Positions 11,967 through 24,601 of a stretch of 64,000 nt of DNA are shown here, one piece after another (position 1 is the first letter of the stretch; each line of letters begins with the position of its first letter). The position numbers were made by a program, and so were the translations under genes. The notes beneath the pieces were generated by a model that was given only the letters and a program-made list of their open reading frames with translations, had not been told where the DNA came from and did not search any database. Location of the stretch: the NCBI GenBank assembly GCA_028554645.1, contig JAQOOI010000073.1, forward strand, positions 62,001 to 126,000, given 5' to 3'. This DNA is from Omphalotus guepiniiformis (taxonomy: Eukaryota; Basidiomycota; Agaricomycetes; Agaricales; Omphalotaceae).

Positions 11967-14345
11967 ATGATCCCTCGCACCTCTGCACTAGCTGGAGTCC
12001 TTCTGGGAGCCTTGCTCGTCACAGCAACATGCCCATTCAACTCACCTGACGGCGAAAAGGCGCTCCATCGTCGTTCGAGCGGTCTACCTGGCGACGATGG
12101 CTTCCTCGACCAATTCGTCGTCGACGACTCCAACTCGACCACTACGACAGATACCGGCACACCCGTTGATGACACGAATTCCTTGAAAGCTGGTGAACGA
12201 GGGCCAACACTGTTGGAAGATTTTATTCTTCGTACCAAGATCACTCGATTCGACCATGAACGTATTCCTGAACGAGCGGGTAAGTCAGCCCCGATTCTAA
12301 AACGGACATCACTGACAAGACACAATCACAATACATTCATTCCTTCAGTGCATGCTCGTGGTGCCGCTGCTCACGGCTACTTTGAGTCTTACGCGGACTG
12401 GTCAAACATTACCGCTGCGTCATTCTTGAGTGAAGCGGGAAAACAGACGCCGATCTTCCTCCGGTTCTCCACTGTGGCGGGTTCTCGGGGTAGTGCCGAT
12501 ACGGCCCGAGACGTACATGGTTTTGCTCTCCGGTTTTACACCGATGAAGGAAACTACGGTGCGTATTTGCCGATTTGTCACTTTCGAAGGAATGGTGCGA
12601 TGCTGACATGATCATTTACCGTATAGATATCGTCGGAAACAACATTCCGGTGTTCTTCATCCAGGATGCAATACAATTTCCTGATCTCATTCACTCAGTG
12701 AAACCTCGTCCCGATAACGAGATTCCTCAAGCACAAACAGCTCATGATTCCGCTTACGACTTCTTCTCCCAAAACCCATCTACGTTGCATACGTTGATGT
12801 ATGCCCTCTCGGGTTATGGTATCCCCAGGTCTTTCCGACATGTCGACGGTTTCGGGGTACATACTTTCCGTTTCGTTACTGATGATGGTAAATCCAAGCT
12901 CGTGAAATACCATTTCAAGACAAAGCAGGGTAAAGCAAGTTTGGTTTGGCCTGAAGCGCTCGCTCTTGCCGGTCAGGATCCTGACTTCCACAGGAAGGAT
13001 TTGTTCAATGCAATTGCAGCCGGTCGTTTCCCCGAGTGGGAAGTTTCTGTTCAGCTTGTCGATGAAGATGCTGTGTTGGCTTATGGATTTGATTTGCTCG
13101 ATCCGACCAAGATCATTCCAGAGACTATCATTCCTTTAACGCCCATAGGGAAGTTTGTGTTGAATAGGAATCCGATAAACTACTTTGCAGAGGTTGAACA
13201 AGTCATGGTAAGTACACTATCTTCATTGTCGTCCGAATACACGTCGCTGAGCCTCTTTGCAGTTTAGCCCAGGTCATGTCGTTCGAGGAATTGACTTTTC
13301 AGACGATCCCCTCCTTCAGGGTCGTCTATTCTCATACGTCGATACCCAACTCAACAGAAACATGGGAAGCCCCAACTTCGAACAAATCCCTATCAACCGT
13401 CCCCACGTAACAGTCCACAACAACAATCGCGATGGAGCAGGTCAACAAATGATCCCCTCAAATATCTACCCGTACACCCAAAACAGTCTGAATGGTGGTT
13501 TCCCAAAAATCGCTAATCAAACTCAAGGAAACGGTTTCTTCACCGCACCCGCGCGTACTATCGTAGACGCTCACTATGTCCGGGAAAAATCTCCGACTTT
13601 CCTTGATTATTGGTCACAACCCCGATTGTTCATCAATTCTATCTTACCGGCGGAACAGCAGATGGTTGTTAATGCTTTCCGTTTTGAACTTGCTCATGTT
13701 GAATCTATGGCAGTGAGGCAGAATGTGGTTGCTCAGATCAACAAGGTTCATAATGGGATTGCAACGCGTGTAGCGTCGGCTATTGGTGTCGATGCGCCAC
13801 AGCCGGATCCGACATACTATCACGACAATGTCACTATCGATATCTCCATCTTCAACAACACCCTTCCGAGCATCGTCGGGCTTAACATCGGTATTCTCGC
13901 GACAACGAACGACAGCAGTTCTATCACTCAAGCTACCTCACTTGCTCAATCGTTCAATGCGAAGGGTGCCAACGGCATCATCATCGCAGAGACACTCGTT
14001 CCAGGTGTTAACACAACCTACGCAGCGTCGGATGCAGTTCTATTTGATGGTATAATCGTCGTCAACGGAACCGCATCACTCTTTGACCCCGTTGTGTCTT
14101 CTACATCCGCGTTTTACCCTCCCCAAAGACCGCTCAGTATCGTTCGTGATGCGTTTTATTATGGAAAGCCGATTGCTGGTATGGGATCAGGAATGGTCGG
14201 TTTGAGTTCTGCGTCGATTGAGACGAGCAGGGATGGAGTATATGCGGTCAATTCGTCGACAGTGTCTTTGGAGGATTTTGCGGATACGTTTGAGGAAGGG
14301 TTGAAGCAGTTTAAATTTTTAGATCGGTTCCCGATGGATTCGTAG
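11967..14345 (+). CDS. Secreted large-subunit catalase
   Basis: Heme enzyme that turns hydrogen peroxide into water and oxygen. Four exons give about 725 residues, the size of clade-2 large-subunit fungal catalases. Signal peptide [20 protein letters not shown]. Core motifs: [13 protein letters not shown] (distal His, across the first intron), [33 protein letters not shown] (distal Asn), [20 protein letters not shown], and [12 protein letters not shown] with the proximal heme Tyr. The last ~190 residues form the flavodoxin/PfpI-like C-terminal domain ([10 protein letters not shown], then [12 protein letters not shown]). The upstream in-frame ATG at 11940 precedes the signal peptide and is not used here. 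It converges with the AA8 cytochrome gene; both products should be extracellular redox proteins. Confidence 0.95.
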
Positions 14346-14627
14346 AAGTCGGGAGGATCTTTGTTAGTTATTTGATATTTTATCTTGCAACTGCTAAATG
14401 GTAGAAATCGTCGTAATGATGAAGTAATCAGATTTTGTGATGGTTGAGTGATGCGGTAGGATGAGTTCTTGTATTCATTCATTCGAAAGATAAGAAACAA
14501 CGTATTTGAGTATCGAGTTTCTCGATGTTATGCGTAATACGAACTTATCAGAATCTGGGCGACGCCTGAATGCACTGATAGGGATTAGAAACTAGACATA
14601 CAAACATGATTGAGCAACTTACATGTC

Positions 14628-15653
14628 TACAGAGAGTTCGAACTTGCACTTGCGCCATCACTCGCAGAAGTCCAACTATCATAATCAGAAGCAGAAGCAT
14701 GCGCGGACGAAAAGTCCAACCCATAAAAGCCAACTATGTAAACGTTCAAAAAGTCATGAATACATGGCCATCCAGAACTCATGTTGATGAAAACACTTAC
14801 AATCGGTATGTTCTTCGAAATCGGTATTTATATCCGTAGGGTCATCTGCAGATCAGTAATAGTAACATCAGTATATCGAACAAGAAACAATGACTCGGAG
14901 ATACGTGACTGAGTCAGACTGACTAACCTACGGGAGCACTTGAAAAAGCCCAAGCAGGCGCACCGGATGAACTGGTATCGAAACTGCCTCCGTCCCATAC
15001 TATGTATAACGTGCGGCTTCAGCTTCGGATTGTAGGACATAGGTAAGATTGCTTCACCTGTGCAGTTTTGGCACCTGTAAACCCATTTCCAGTGTGTAGA
15101 GTTAATAGTCGTAGAGGCAAGACTCGTTATCACAGGTCCGTCATACGGTCTTGAAACAACATTGTCAATGGTTCGATGAAAAGCATGGGAAAGTGAGCAG
15201 ATTCAACTCACAGAGGTTGAACGTAGTCCTTAGTCAAGCGTTAGTATCATCCCCAGAAAGTCAAACCTATCGTGTACATACGTCGCATAACGATTCGTCC
15301 CCATAACCGTCTCACCATCAAGCCAAGTCAACAAAAGCAAATTATTCACCATCGCGCCTCCAGGGGACACCCCAACCCATCCCGTCGCTATAGGCGCGAC
15401 AATCTCTCCAATAAACTCGGTGGAGTTTTCGTCAGTGGGTGGAAAGATGTATCCGTATGTGACACCATGAACAGGGTCGGTGAGCCCGTAAAACGTGATG
15501 TTGTTGTCTGGATCGACGTATGGTGCGGCGCTCTGTGCGAGTGCTGTTACGTCAAGAGAGGCGTTAGTCTATGAGAGATGCAAGTTCAAGTTGTAGCTAA
15601 TGCTCACCGTTAGTGATGAGAGGTAGGATAGCCAATGCGGCGCGTAGAAACAT
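14628..15653 (-). CDS. Single-domain AA8 cytochrome (CDH-type cytochrome domain, DOMON fold)
   Basis: Secreted b-type cytochrome resembling the electron-transfer domain of cellobiose dehydrogenase. It starts at 15653 with a signal peptide (MFLRAALAILPLITN). Next come VTALAQSAAPYVDP, FYGLTDPVHGVTYGYIFPP, then GWVGVSPGGAMVNNLLLLTW with the heme-ligand Met, DGETVMGTNRYAT, THWKWVYRCQNCT, and GSFDTSSSGAPAWAF. The end is EEHTDFGFYGLDFSSAHASA, close to CDH, and a stop at 14628. About five introns. There is no flavin dehydrogenase domain, linker or cellulose-binding module, and the stop follows soon after the fold ends, so it is a stand-alone AA8 protein. Possible partner of lytic polysaccharide monooxygenases or Fenton-type chemistry; that is inference. 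Confidence 0.85.
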
Positions 15654-16269
15654 GGTTTGGTAAATGGATTGTAAAGAGAGGTCGTGATGAACCTCGAAAT
15701 CCCAGCAACAATCTGGTTTTAAACCCACGTCTGACGTAGCAACCTGAAACAACACCGTTTCTGAGCATTGCGAGGTACTTCCGGGTGGTACTGTACTTCG
15801 GCTTCCACATTCATGTTAATGGCGTAGGTGTCCGAGCCTAAGCGTATCCTGGACAAAAACAAAAACATAAATAACAAAAGTTATTTTAACAACACGAGTG
15901 CGTAAGACGTACATTCAATTGGCGAACACGGACAAGGATCGGAATTCACGTTCGTGATGCTTTGTGGGGACCATAGTAATAGCACGATATGAGATATTCG
16001 AAGGAGATAGCGGTAGTGCGGCCGTGGAGCCCATAGGTTACCTACTTCTCCGATGTTTTTTCACTCCCCGCGTATGGGTGAAAGTACGCCGAGCTTACTT
16101 TAAGAAGCTTTCGAGATCTAAATCAAGTCAGTCAACGAGTGAGCTCTAAGGGACATGGGTCTTTGCTCATGACGCGCTGAACTTCTGGTTACGTTGAAGC
16201 TAGAAAAGCGATTTAGTAGAGACTCTGTAGTGGTCGAGTAGCGCATGTACTGAAGCACTGAATGATGGT
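15654..16269. other. Intergenic region upstream of the AA8 gene, nothing further recognised
   Basis: Holds the AA8 promoter; no other coding signature seen. Confidence 0.4.
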
Positions 16270-16775
16270 TCATGGTGCGTATATTGTATATGTCCTATGT
16301 CCTATCAGCGAAAACTGAGTGTCTTTTTTTAGAGCGGCAGCGGCAGTCTTGTGGAGTATGTGGAGCACCACTGGAATACACACGCAAAGTGCGCTTGGAG
16401 CATTTATCGACGTGGTTAGTTGATTGAGCTTTATGCACGCCGACGAACATCCGAACAAGATCCTAGCAGGTATAATTTGAGGACTCGGAGGACTGGCTGG
16501 GGATACGTTTTCCGTTTGGATCTCAATAAAGAACAAGTTGAGGCTTTCGAGGAATGTGTTTGTCGCAGTGACACCTAACGCGTCTTGAGGATTCGCTTGC
16601 ATCGACAAAGTAAGGAGTTTTTGAAGGAGAAATATGATTTGAAGCATTCGTTGTGTGTATGTAGGAAGCCTGGAGATTCGTTACTGTAAAAAACATGCAA
16701 ATTTGATTTGGGCGTTATGTACTCACCCTCCGAGTCGTCAACCTGCGACTCAAAAGGTTCAACCACAAAATCCAT
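16270..16775 (-). CDS. Hypothetical protein, weak gene model
   Basis: A plausible first exon begins at 16775 (MDFVVEPFESQVDDSE) with a GTGAGT donor and a TTTTTTACAG acceptor, as in real genes nearby. The rest is either SEVTNLQASYIHTTN or the longer open frame ending at 16270. Neither has a recognised domain, and the choice of downstream splice is open. Reported as a possible small gene only. Confidence 0.3.
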
Positions 16776-17284
16776 AGCAAAGAGTCTCTCTCTTTTCCTT
16801 CGACAATCCCTAAGGATGTGACGTTCCTACTAGTTCACGCAGGAGCGGTGTATTCACGAGGATTTCATCAAGTTGAATCAAGACGAGCAAGAGACGAGGA
16901 GTACTAGTCAGGACGGACGAGGGCAGGATAAGGGGAGCGAAGTCGGGGCTACTCGGAGCGCAAAATTCAATGGATGGAGATGACTAAGCAATATCACGTA
17001 TCCGGTCCGGCTGACCGGAGCGGCAGGCATCCTTTTTCAAATATTTTCGCTTGGCTCTGACTCAGGATTACAGTTACAGTCTCGTCTACCTTGGCCAAGT
17101 CAACCCTCTGTTGCGAGCTTGTAAGAAAGGGCATGTTTAAAACTGATCGAGATTATGTCCGAAAGTATGTTTGCTTGCTCGTTTCAGCGTCTATTCCTTT
17201 CTTCACAGCGACTTGTCTAGGTTCTTCAGCTACGAAATGCAGATGAGAAAACCCGAGGCCTTCAATCAAAAGACGTCAAACACC
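16776..17284. other. Intergenic region, nothing recognised
   Basis: About 500 bp between the weak model and the glutamine-synthetase stop. No motif or RNA gene seen. Confidence 0.4.
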
Positions 17285-18880
17285 TCAATAAAACTCGACC
17301 AAACGCGTCAACTGTGCATTCTCGTCCTCTTCCTGCAACAAAGCTTTCTCCAAAGTCTGTAAAGCATCGAGGGAAACATCAATCATCAAACCTCTTTGTG
17401 CGAGAAAGCGGAACTCTTACCCTATTAACAGATAAATACTTCTCAACAAACTCTTCTCCCAAAATCCGCATCATAACTTCATCCTGCGAGAGGTACGTTC
17501 TCGCTTCCTCAATACCCAACGGCATCCTCTTCTTAATACCAAAACCCAACCTCTCATTCTCCGTCATCTCCCAAGCACATTTCGGTCCCGGACAATCCCT
17601 CATCGTCAACTGCGCCTTTGCCTTCAATCCCGTCAACCCAGCACCAATAATAGCACCAAGAGCCAAATGAGGATTAGCAGTCGCATCGACATATCGCATT
17701 TCAAAGTTTCTCGACTCTGGAGATGTCGCATTCGTCAATCTAACAGGAGCCTCACGGTTCTCAGTACCATAATGAACAAAAGTTCCTCCACTCCAAACAC
17801 CATCCGCCATCCTTTTATACGAAGCAGGAGTGGGTAACGTAATCGCAGGTATAGCTTGAAGATGATCCAATACACCAGCCAAGAACGATTCCTCGTCTCT
17901 CGACATCCCTTCAATCGGTTTTGGGGGGGCATCGCTAGAGACCGAATGGACTGAGATATGAACATGTGCAGCAGATCCAGCACTAGTCATGAATGGTCTA
18001 GGAGCAAACGTCGCATGGAGACTATGTTTAGCAGCGATATTCACGATGAGCTCGCGTGTGAAGACGACCTGATCGGCTGCATCGAGTGGGGAGAGGGGTC
18101 CAGAGACGACTTCGTATTGACCTGGAGCGGCTTCGGAGTGAATCATTTGAAGTGATAATCCGGATTTTTGCATTGATTCTCCGATTTCTTCGAGTATGAT
18201 GGATTCCTTGGATCCGGTGAGGAATCCACCTGAACCAGACCATTGATGGATGTTGGAGGGTGTGACTGGATTTGTCGAGTTGAGGAGTACGAACTCCGTT
18301 TCGAAACCGACGAGAAATTCGATGTTGCAATTCTTTTGGGCGTCTCTGGATAGTTTTGTCAACCAAGGGCGGTTAAAAAGAATGCCAACACAACACTCAC
18401 TCGACGATCCTTTTCAATAACGTCCTCGGACAGATATTCACCTCTACAGACTTTTCACCAGCCGTACTAGACACGATAGGCGTTTTCTCTTCCGCATATC
18501 CAAGTACTCCAAGATGACCCGGAGCAAAGCTCAACGGTCGTAAAGTCGAAAGGTCGAGCGCGTAGAGGTACTCTCCAACAGACGAGAAGCCGGGTGGAGT
18601 GATGAGACAGATAAGGGCTAGCCCGACTTTGGCGATGTTCACTCCGGGACGGTTCGATTCCACAAGTTGCTTGAAGTATTTGATTGGAACCAATCTGCAG
18701 CGCCGCACGTTAACTAGATCAACCCAGTATATGCGGACATAGTCTCAATTCGAGAGTCAAGGTTGGTTCATTGTCATAAGACGAAGGGTGTCACAGCTCA
18801 CTATAACCACTAAGCTCGTCCAGTTTGTAGACTTTTTCAGGTCTTGAAGGCTTGAAGACGACACCGTGGCTGAAATCCAT
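17285..18880 (-). CDS. Glutamine-synthetase-family enzyme (class I / FluG C-terminal type)
   Basis: ATP-dependent ligase of the glutamine synthetase fold. Exon 1 starts at 18880 (MDFSHGVVFKPSRPEKVYKL). Exon 2 gives the N-terminal beta-grasp part (RRCRLVPIKYFKQLV, then GYAEEKTPIV). The large exon 3 gives the catalytic part: VGFETEFVLL (metal/ATP Glu), SEAAPGQYEV, SAGSAAHVHISV (the His-containing motif), the glutamate loop GTENREAPVRLTN and FEMRYVDATANPHLALG. A last exon after a 60-nt intron adds TLEKALLQEEDE and ends at 17285. About 450-460 residues. The sequence is closer to FluG-type and gamma-glutamyl-amine ligases than to primary glutamine synthetase, so the amine substrate is unknown. All three splice sites are canonical. 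Confidence 0.9.
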
Positions 18881-20196
18881 CTTTTGTGAAACTTGGTTCG
18901 ACGATGGGAGAAGCAAGGAGGGGGATAATAAGTACGCGAATATTGCCAGTGATTCAAGAGAATATCATCGGAGTTTGCCTTCGAGGGGGTCTAGAAGCGC
19001 AATCAATGCCGAAGACAATTTTCAAGCGCGCTCGAAGATTAATTGGGCTGCTTCCTCCCCTTGATCCTTGATCTCAGGCTTTCATACTTTTATACGTTCT
19101 TTGAGATGATCACTGTTGCATTCTTCAAGTCTTTATTGATATTATAGTCGAATAGTCCAAGTCTTCGACGTTGCATCTATCTCCGTGAACAGAAATCAGG
19201 TTCATCTAGCCTAGTATGCAACTTCCGGGAACCCCGGACACATTCGGAGATTCACAAATGGATATAGTATGTACTTCCTTACTTCCACGTCTTGCCAGGT
19301 CTTGCCCCATTGACTCCGAGTCCTATAAGTAAGGTAGTACATAGCACAGTTCCGATTCGCAGAACGTCAGCGTCAATGCCACTCACCCTACATGTCTGCA
19401 CGACGTGATCAAGCTTACATCGACGCAACTTCGACAGTGGCATCTTGCAGATGTACTCCATCATCTTTCACTTATCTGAGGCTGTCTGACTCGGCTGCCA
19501 GTGGTCGTTCTTACTGTCCCATTCCCGTCCAGCGCTCTTTATCTTTCCTCCGCCGAATGGCCACACCGCATGCGCGGCAGCCCAAGTTTCGAATTCTCTC
19601 ATATCATTCTTAATCAAGGAACGCCCAAACGCCCATGGGATCATTCATATTTTGTACTTACATACATGAACCGTTGCCTTGGACAATTAGCACTCCGAAA
19701 TCTAGTCAGATGTACTAAACGCTCGTTCTGTTTCTGCGTTGGCTCCGGCAATCCCTACACCTCGGTCATATTCCCTAACGTGCACAGTGCTACCGTGTAA
19801 TACATGAACGTTGCGATACCTCGCTGACCACTCGACAATCATAGTGTCCGTGTAGCCTAAGTACTCCCAGTCTCGCGGAATCTTCCCTGTAAAGAGGCAG
19901 TGCCTACCCGATACAAATTGGGTTAGTGGGTCAGTGGGTGCAGTCGTACCACGCCGCCACTTCAGTAGGGCGCCAAGTTTCACATCAAAGTTCTTCAGAA
20001 CCTGATGCCATTCAATAACTTACCCATCTAGCTAGTACTCTATCCCGCAAACCCAAACTTCGACGAACCTAACGGAATCTAGTGAAATGAATGAAACACC
20101 CTGCGTGCACCCTGCACTGAGGGAGTTCCCGGAAGTATAAGATCCGAGTTCTTCGATAACTCAAAGGTTCTCTCTGGACTCTAGCAACCCGGGATA
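18881..20196. other. Divergent intergenic region between the GS-like gene and the 7-TM gene
   Basis: About 1.3 kb. A minus-strand open frame at 19702-19983 (93 codons, with EYLGYTDTMIVEWSARYRNV) looks protein-like but has no recognised family and no clear exons around it; it could be a relic. Otherwise nothing. Confidence 0.35.
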
Positions 20197-21488
20197 ATGA
20201 GCGATCACCTTCCAGCGCAATACCGACCTAATGAATCTTCTCAAATCATTCTTTCCGAACATACCTGGCTTCAAGGTGCATTCCTAGCAGCAATAGCCTA
20301 CGGCATTCAATTCGTACTCTACATCATGTCATCCTACCTCCTCTATGTCCATCGTACCGGAATCCACAGAAAGAAGAATCTATTCCTCATCTTTTACATA
20401 TCCATCATCTTCATCCTATCAACACTTTACATGGCAGGTCTCCTAGAATTCACGCAAGAATCTTTCATCGATGGGCGTAATATTCAAGGGGGACCAAATG
20501 CATTTGAACAAGTCATGTTTTCTCTTCCTATTGACATGCTTGCAAATGTTATTATGGTATTGAATAGCTGGTTTTGTGATGTTATCAATGTAAGTTCATC
20601 CACTTTGTAAATTCTAATTTACTCTGCTTACACTTAATGGTATTTAACTATATGTAATAGGTATGGCGTTGTTTAGTTATCTACCAAGGTGGTAGAGTCC
20701 CAGCATTGGCCGTCAGTGCTGTACCTATGCTTCTCTATTTAGCCTCTGTGGGTGAGCACCTTATTGAAGTCAGTATGTATCATCAAAGTTATTAAACTTC
20801 TGCAACAGTCTTTGGCATACTGTTCCTCAAACAAGTTGGAACAGTCAGTCAATCACCTTGGGACTCCTCAGGGATCAACTTCACAATTCCCTACTACACA
20901 ATGTCTCTAGCTTTAAACATCATAGTCACTCTTCTCATTGTTCTACGTCTTTTGGTCTGCAGACACCGTGTTACACAGGCCTTGGGACCAGGACATGGTA
21001 GTCATTACACCTCACTAGTGGCTATGATTGTTGAATCAGCTGCTATTTACTCAACATTTGCTTTAATGTTCCTAGTTCCATTTGCAGTGAACAGCCCTAT
21101 TGCTCAGCTCTTTCTTCAAGCTTTGTCTCCAATTCAAGTAAGTCATTTTCATTATTTGACTATCGTGATATTATTCTTTTGCTCATGTGCTATGCTTATG
21201 ATTTAGGGAGTCACCACATTCCTTATCATCTTCCGCATTGCTCAAGGCAAAGGCTGGTCAAGTGATGCATACACTACTGCTCTCACTTCGGTCTCTCCAG
21301 CTGTTCATACAATTGGTGGGACCACAAGAATTCCGTTCAGATCTGTCAAGACTTCTACTGCACAGAGCAGCCTGAGTCAGGCTCATCAGGATGAAATTGT
21401 GTTGAAAGAAATGGGGCAATCTTCAGGAAGTGTGAATACTGAAAGGATTGCAATTTCAAAGACTGTTTTTGTGGAGGAGAGTGTTTAA
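20197..21488 (+). CDS. Orphan seven-transmembrane receptor-like protein (Agaricomycete type)
   Basis: Four exons (20197-20589, 20661-20751, 20809-21137, 21207-21488) give 364 residues. Helices: LQGAFLAAIAYGIQFVLYIM, LFLIFYISIIFILSTLYMAG, MLANVIMVLNSWFCDVIN, VPALAVSAVPMLLYLASV, TMSLALNIIVTLLIVLRLLV, AIYSTFALMFLVPFAV and GVTTFLIIFRIAQGKGW. The cytoplasmic tail is Ser/Thr-rich and ends VFVEESV. The short extracellular N-terminus, the NSWFCDVINVWRC helix 3 and the RIAQGKGWS end match a large family of basidiomycete 7-TM proteins of unknown ligand. All donors and acceptors are canonical. Exon 2 onward is AT-rich and CpG-poor compared with neighbours. Confidence 0.85.
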
Positions 21489-21862
21489 AGGTGAGCTGAT
21501 CAATGCTTTTGTATAATTGGATCTTATTAAGTAAAGTGCTGATATTCTAGGAGTAATGTTCACTCTTGCTCAATTTTGTTTATGTTGTCTGTAAAGATTG
21601 TACCTTATGTATTGCACCTCATGTATAAACCTTATGTATTCAATTCTCCATAAGATCTTATTCTGCAATAAAGTACCTTAATGTTTGACATAAACTTATT
21701 TCAACTTTCTAGTCTATGCTCATATATTAATTAGGCTATATAGCACATAGTACTCTATTGTTGCTTGGGTGCAATGCACTGGCAGTAACTGCTAAGCATC
21801 CAATATATCATCAAAGATAGAATAACTAAACTAACTGCAAGATGTACAAGAATGAAGTGTTT
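21489..21862. other. AT-rich intergenic region between convergent genes
   Basis: About 370 bp holding the 3' ends of the 7-TM and permease genes. AATAAA at 21667-21672 could be a polyadenylation signal for the 7-TM transcript. Nothing else seen. Confidence 0.4.
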
Positions 21863-24128
21863 TCAAACTTTCTCTGAATCCACCATTGATCTCCTCTTTT
21901 CAGAGTCTGTCCTACTACCTGCATCTTCATCCTTGATCGTATGAACTGGACCTTTAAACCAATATCTTCCTCCATACTTAGGGAAAAAATAATATCCCAA
22001 CGACAGACTAACTGTACCCCCAACTACAACTACCGTATAGTTCATGCTTTGTGAAGTTGGATCTGGTGAGGCCGGGAACAGGAACACTACAATCATGAAA
22101 ATCATATATGCAGACGCAACGCATGCAACCGGCCCACTCTGTCATACAACACAATACAATGTTATCAGTAGGTTCAAATCACGGATAAACAAACGACATA
22201 CCATGAAACCCAAGTTAAACGGTCCAGGAACAAACCGGGTACCACCCAAGAAGCGTAGTATAATCGGTGTCACAAACCCAATATACTGACACACAACCGA
22301 CATCGTGAAAACCGCCGTTATCGCAACAGGCCCCGCAAACGAGATTAAACCTAGTAAAAGGGATAGAAAGGCAGCGAAAAAGACAGCGTGTATCGGTGTG
22401 CGTGTGTGGGGATTAATTCGATATAAGAAATTCGAAAGAGGAAGACCATGGTCTCGTGAAAAGGCGAAGATTTGACGGGAGCCAGCAATGAGCTATTAAC
22501 GAACGAACGAAAGATTCAGTGGATGATTTATAGGACTTTTGGAGTAGATATAATGACATACATAATCCATGCCTGTCATGAATAAGGTGATTACCATGAA
22601 TGCCCAAATGACCACTGTCCCCGTCGATCCTACACTATTCGCGAATATCTGTGGCGGAAATCGTTTGGAATGTACATCCAGGTATAGAAAGGCAGACGTA
22701 CAGTAGCCATCGGTTGTCCGATTGGATTGGTGATCACGGAATCTAAATCGTTTCCAATATGAAGCGCCAACACGATGTTAACAACTGGAAGACCATATAT
22801 CAGGAAAGAAGTATGCATATATGCGCCCTAAACGATTTACTCACTCCATCCCAAAAGCGAACTCAAGACGGTAGCACACATAATAGCGAAAGGAACCGCC
22901 CTCGGAGCATTCTTTGCTTCTTCACTAATATGCACACTCGTATCAAAGCCAGCTGGATAAACAATCATATGTGAACGACATTTCTCAAAGGCGATAGGAT
23001 TTGGGATCTTACCTACTGTCCAAGCCGGAGCGAGAAAGCTCAATATAAAAGCGTAGCCATTGTTCCAGCCAGATACTAAACACAGCTTAGAAAAACCGAA
23101 CATGTTACAGAGAGATGACTCAGGTATAGTACTCACCATTCTCAAAATGACCGAACGCGTAGGAGGCTTTGTTGACAAACTCACGAGGAGTTGACACTGG
23201 AAGAGCAATTATCACTGTCAGGAATAACCTATTCAACAATCAATCATGAATGCATGATACCTCAGTGCGCAATCAAAAATTAGAATGAAATCCTTACGCT
23301 ATGTTAAGAAAAACGTAAAAGTACTGCAGCCTCGCGATGATCTTGGTAGCTAAACTAGCCAGGATAGCATGTAACGTCAGAAGTGCACAATAAATGCCGC
23401 TTTTTGGGGTTTGGTAAGGAAAAGAGATAATGTATACAAGGACAACGACGTACAAGACTTGTCCATTGGTTGCCACAAAACTGCCACCGGTGCCAATATT
23501 GACTGCTGCCATGATTTGAGTCGCGCAGCCCCAATCGACGCTTGCCATTCCGGCAATATATGCAGCCGTATTAATGTCTATATGAACATATAAAAACAGT
23601 GATCTCGAGCACGAAATCAGGATCATCAACTTACATCCTATTAACCACGACAGGAGCTTGCGGTAACGTACAGAGCTGAACTTGAAAGTCCAGTAATACA
23701 ATCCTCCAGATGTAGGCGCAGCTGATCCCAGTTCGGCCATGGCCAGAGCCACGAATATCAGGAAAACACAACAAGTGAACCACTGCGACGACAAGAGAAG
23801 ATGGAAGGTTTGATATCATCGAACCGTAAAGCCTAGACGAATAGATACACGCACCCCCCACACCATACCCACCGGACCGCCATAAGGTATCGAATACAGA
23901 AGGACAGCACTAAATATCTTGAAATCAGTGTTCCATAGACAGGATAAGGAAAAGGGCCTCTTACGCGATAGACTGTACGACGCCAACAATGCTAAAAGAA
24001 AGTCCAAAGAGCTCTATTCGACTAAAATCCCTTTTGAATTCTTGCTTGTAACCTAGTTGAGCTAGAACGTCCTGGTCATTGAGAGATTGATGCTCGTCGT
24101 TTGCAGATCCTTTCTCGTCGGTAGACAT
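21863..24128 (-). CDS. Amino-acid/choline permease, APC superfamily
   Basis: Proton-coupled plasma-membrane permease of the fungal GABA/choline (Uga4/Hnm1-like) group. Start at 24128 (MSTDEKGSANDEHQ), a hydrophilic N-tail with DQDVLAQLGYKQEFKRDFS, the usual lead-in to TM1. Then FGLSFSIVGVVQSIA and LLYSIPYGGPVGMVWGW, the APC signature FVALAMAELGSAAPTSGGLY, YYWTFKF, and further helices. The end is MNYTVVVVGGTVSLSLGYYF, FPKYGGRYWFKGP and a tail to 21863. Around ten short introns. Helices and conserved GG and PTSGGLYYW features are intact. The substrate is not predictable beyond amino acid, choline or GABA. Confidence 0.88.
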
Positions 24129-24601
24129 GATGGGGGACAAGCACGCGCCACGGGGAAATATTTCGAGAGCAAGAACTTTATATAGGCAACCCCCCACCCA
24201 GTGTGACCCGCGGTTCTTTTTTTGATCTCCGTCTTACCGTCTCATTTAGGCGCCAGTTTTCAAATTGTACCCGACAAGGTCAAGGCCAGGTACATATTAA
24301 AAGTTTTCTGGTAGATAGTACATAAGTAAGTAAGTTACGAAGTCGACGTGCACTAAGTGTGGCCGCACAAGTGAAAGACTTGAGAACGCTCCTGGACGAC
24401 GATACTCCCAAGGTAGATCAACTTAGCTGATGCATTTGGCCCCACATCGGAGTTTGTACCTACGATAGACGCATGGTTGTGTGAATCTGCCCTCAGGCTG
24501 TGGGGAGAGAGTTGTTTGCGCAGAACGGCCTGGCTATTCAGATACAGACCTGATTTCAAACAGGCAATTTCGTACGTTTTGAACCCAATGCAATACTGCA
24601 A
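24129..24601. other. Intergenic region, nothing recognised
   Basis: Permease promoter and flank. No coding motif seen. Confidence 0.4.

Noticed and set aside
11954..12325. Minus-strand open frame of 123 codons
   Set aside because: Shadow of catalase exon 1.
18640..18670. tRNA box B (GGTTCGATTCC)
   Set aside because: Lies inside a well-supported exon of the glutamine-synthetase-like gene and no cloverleaf was found.
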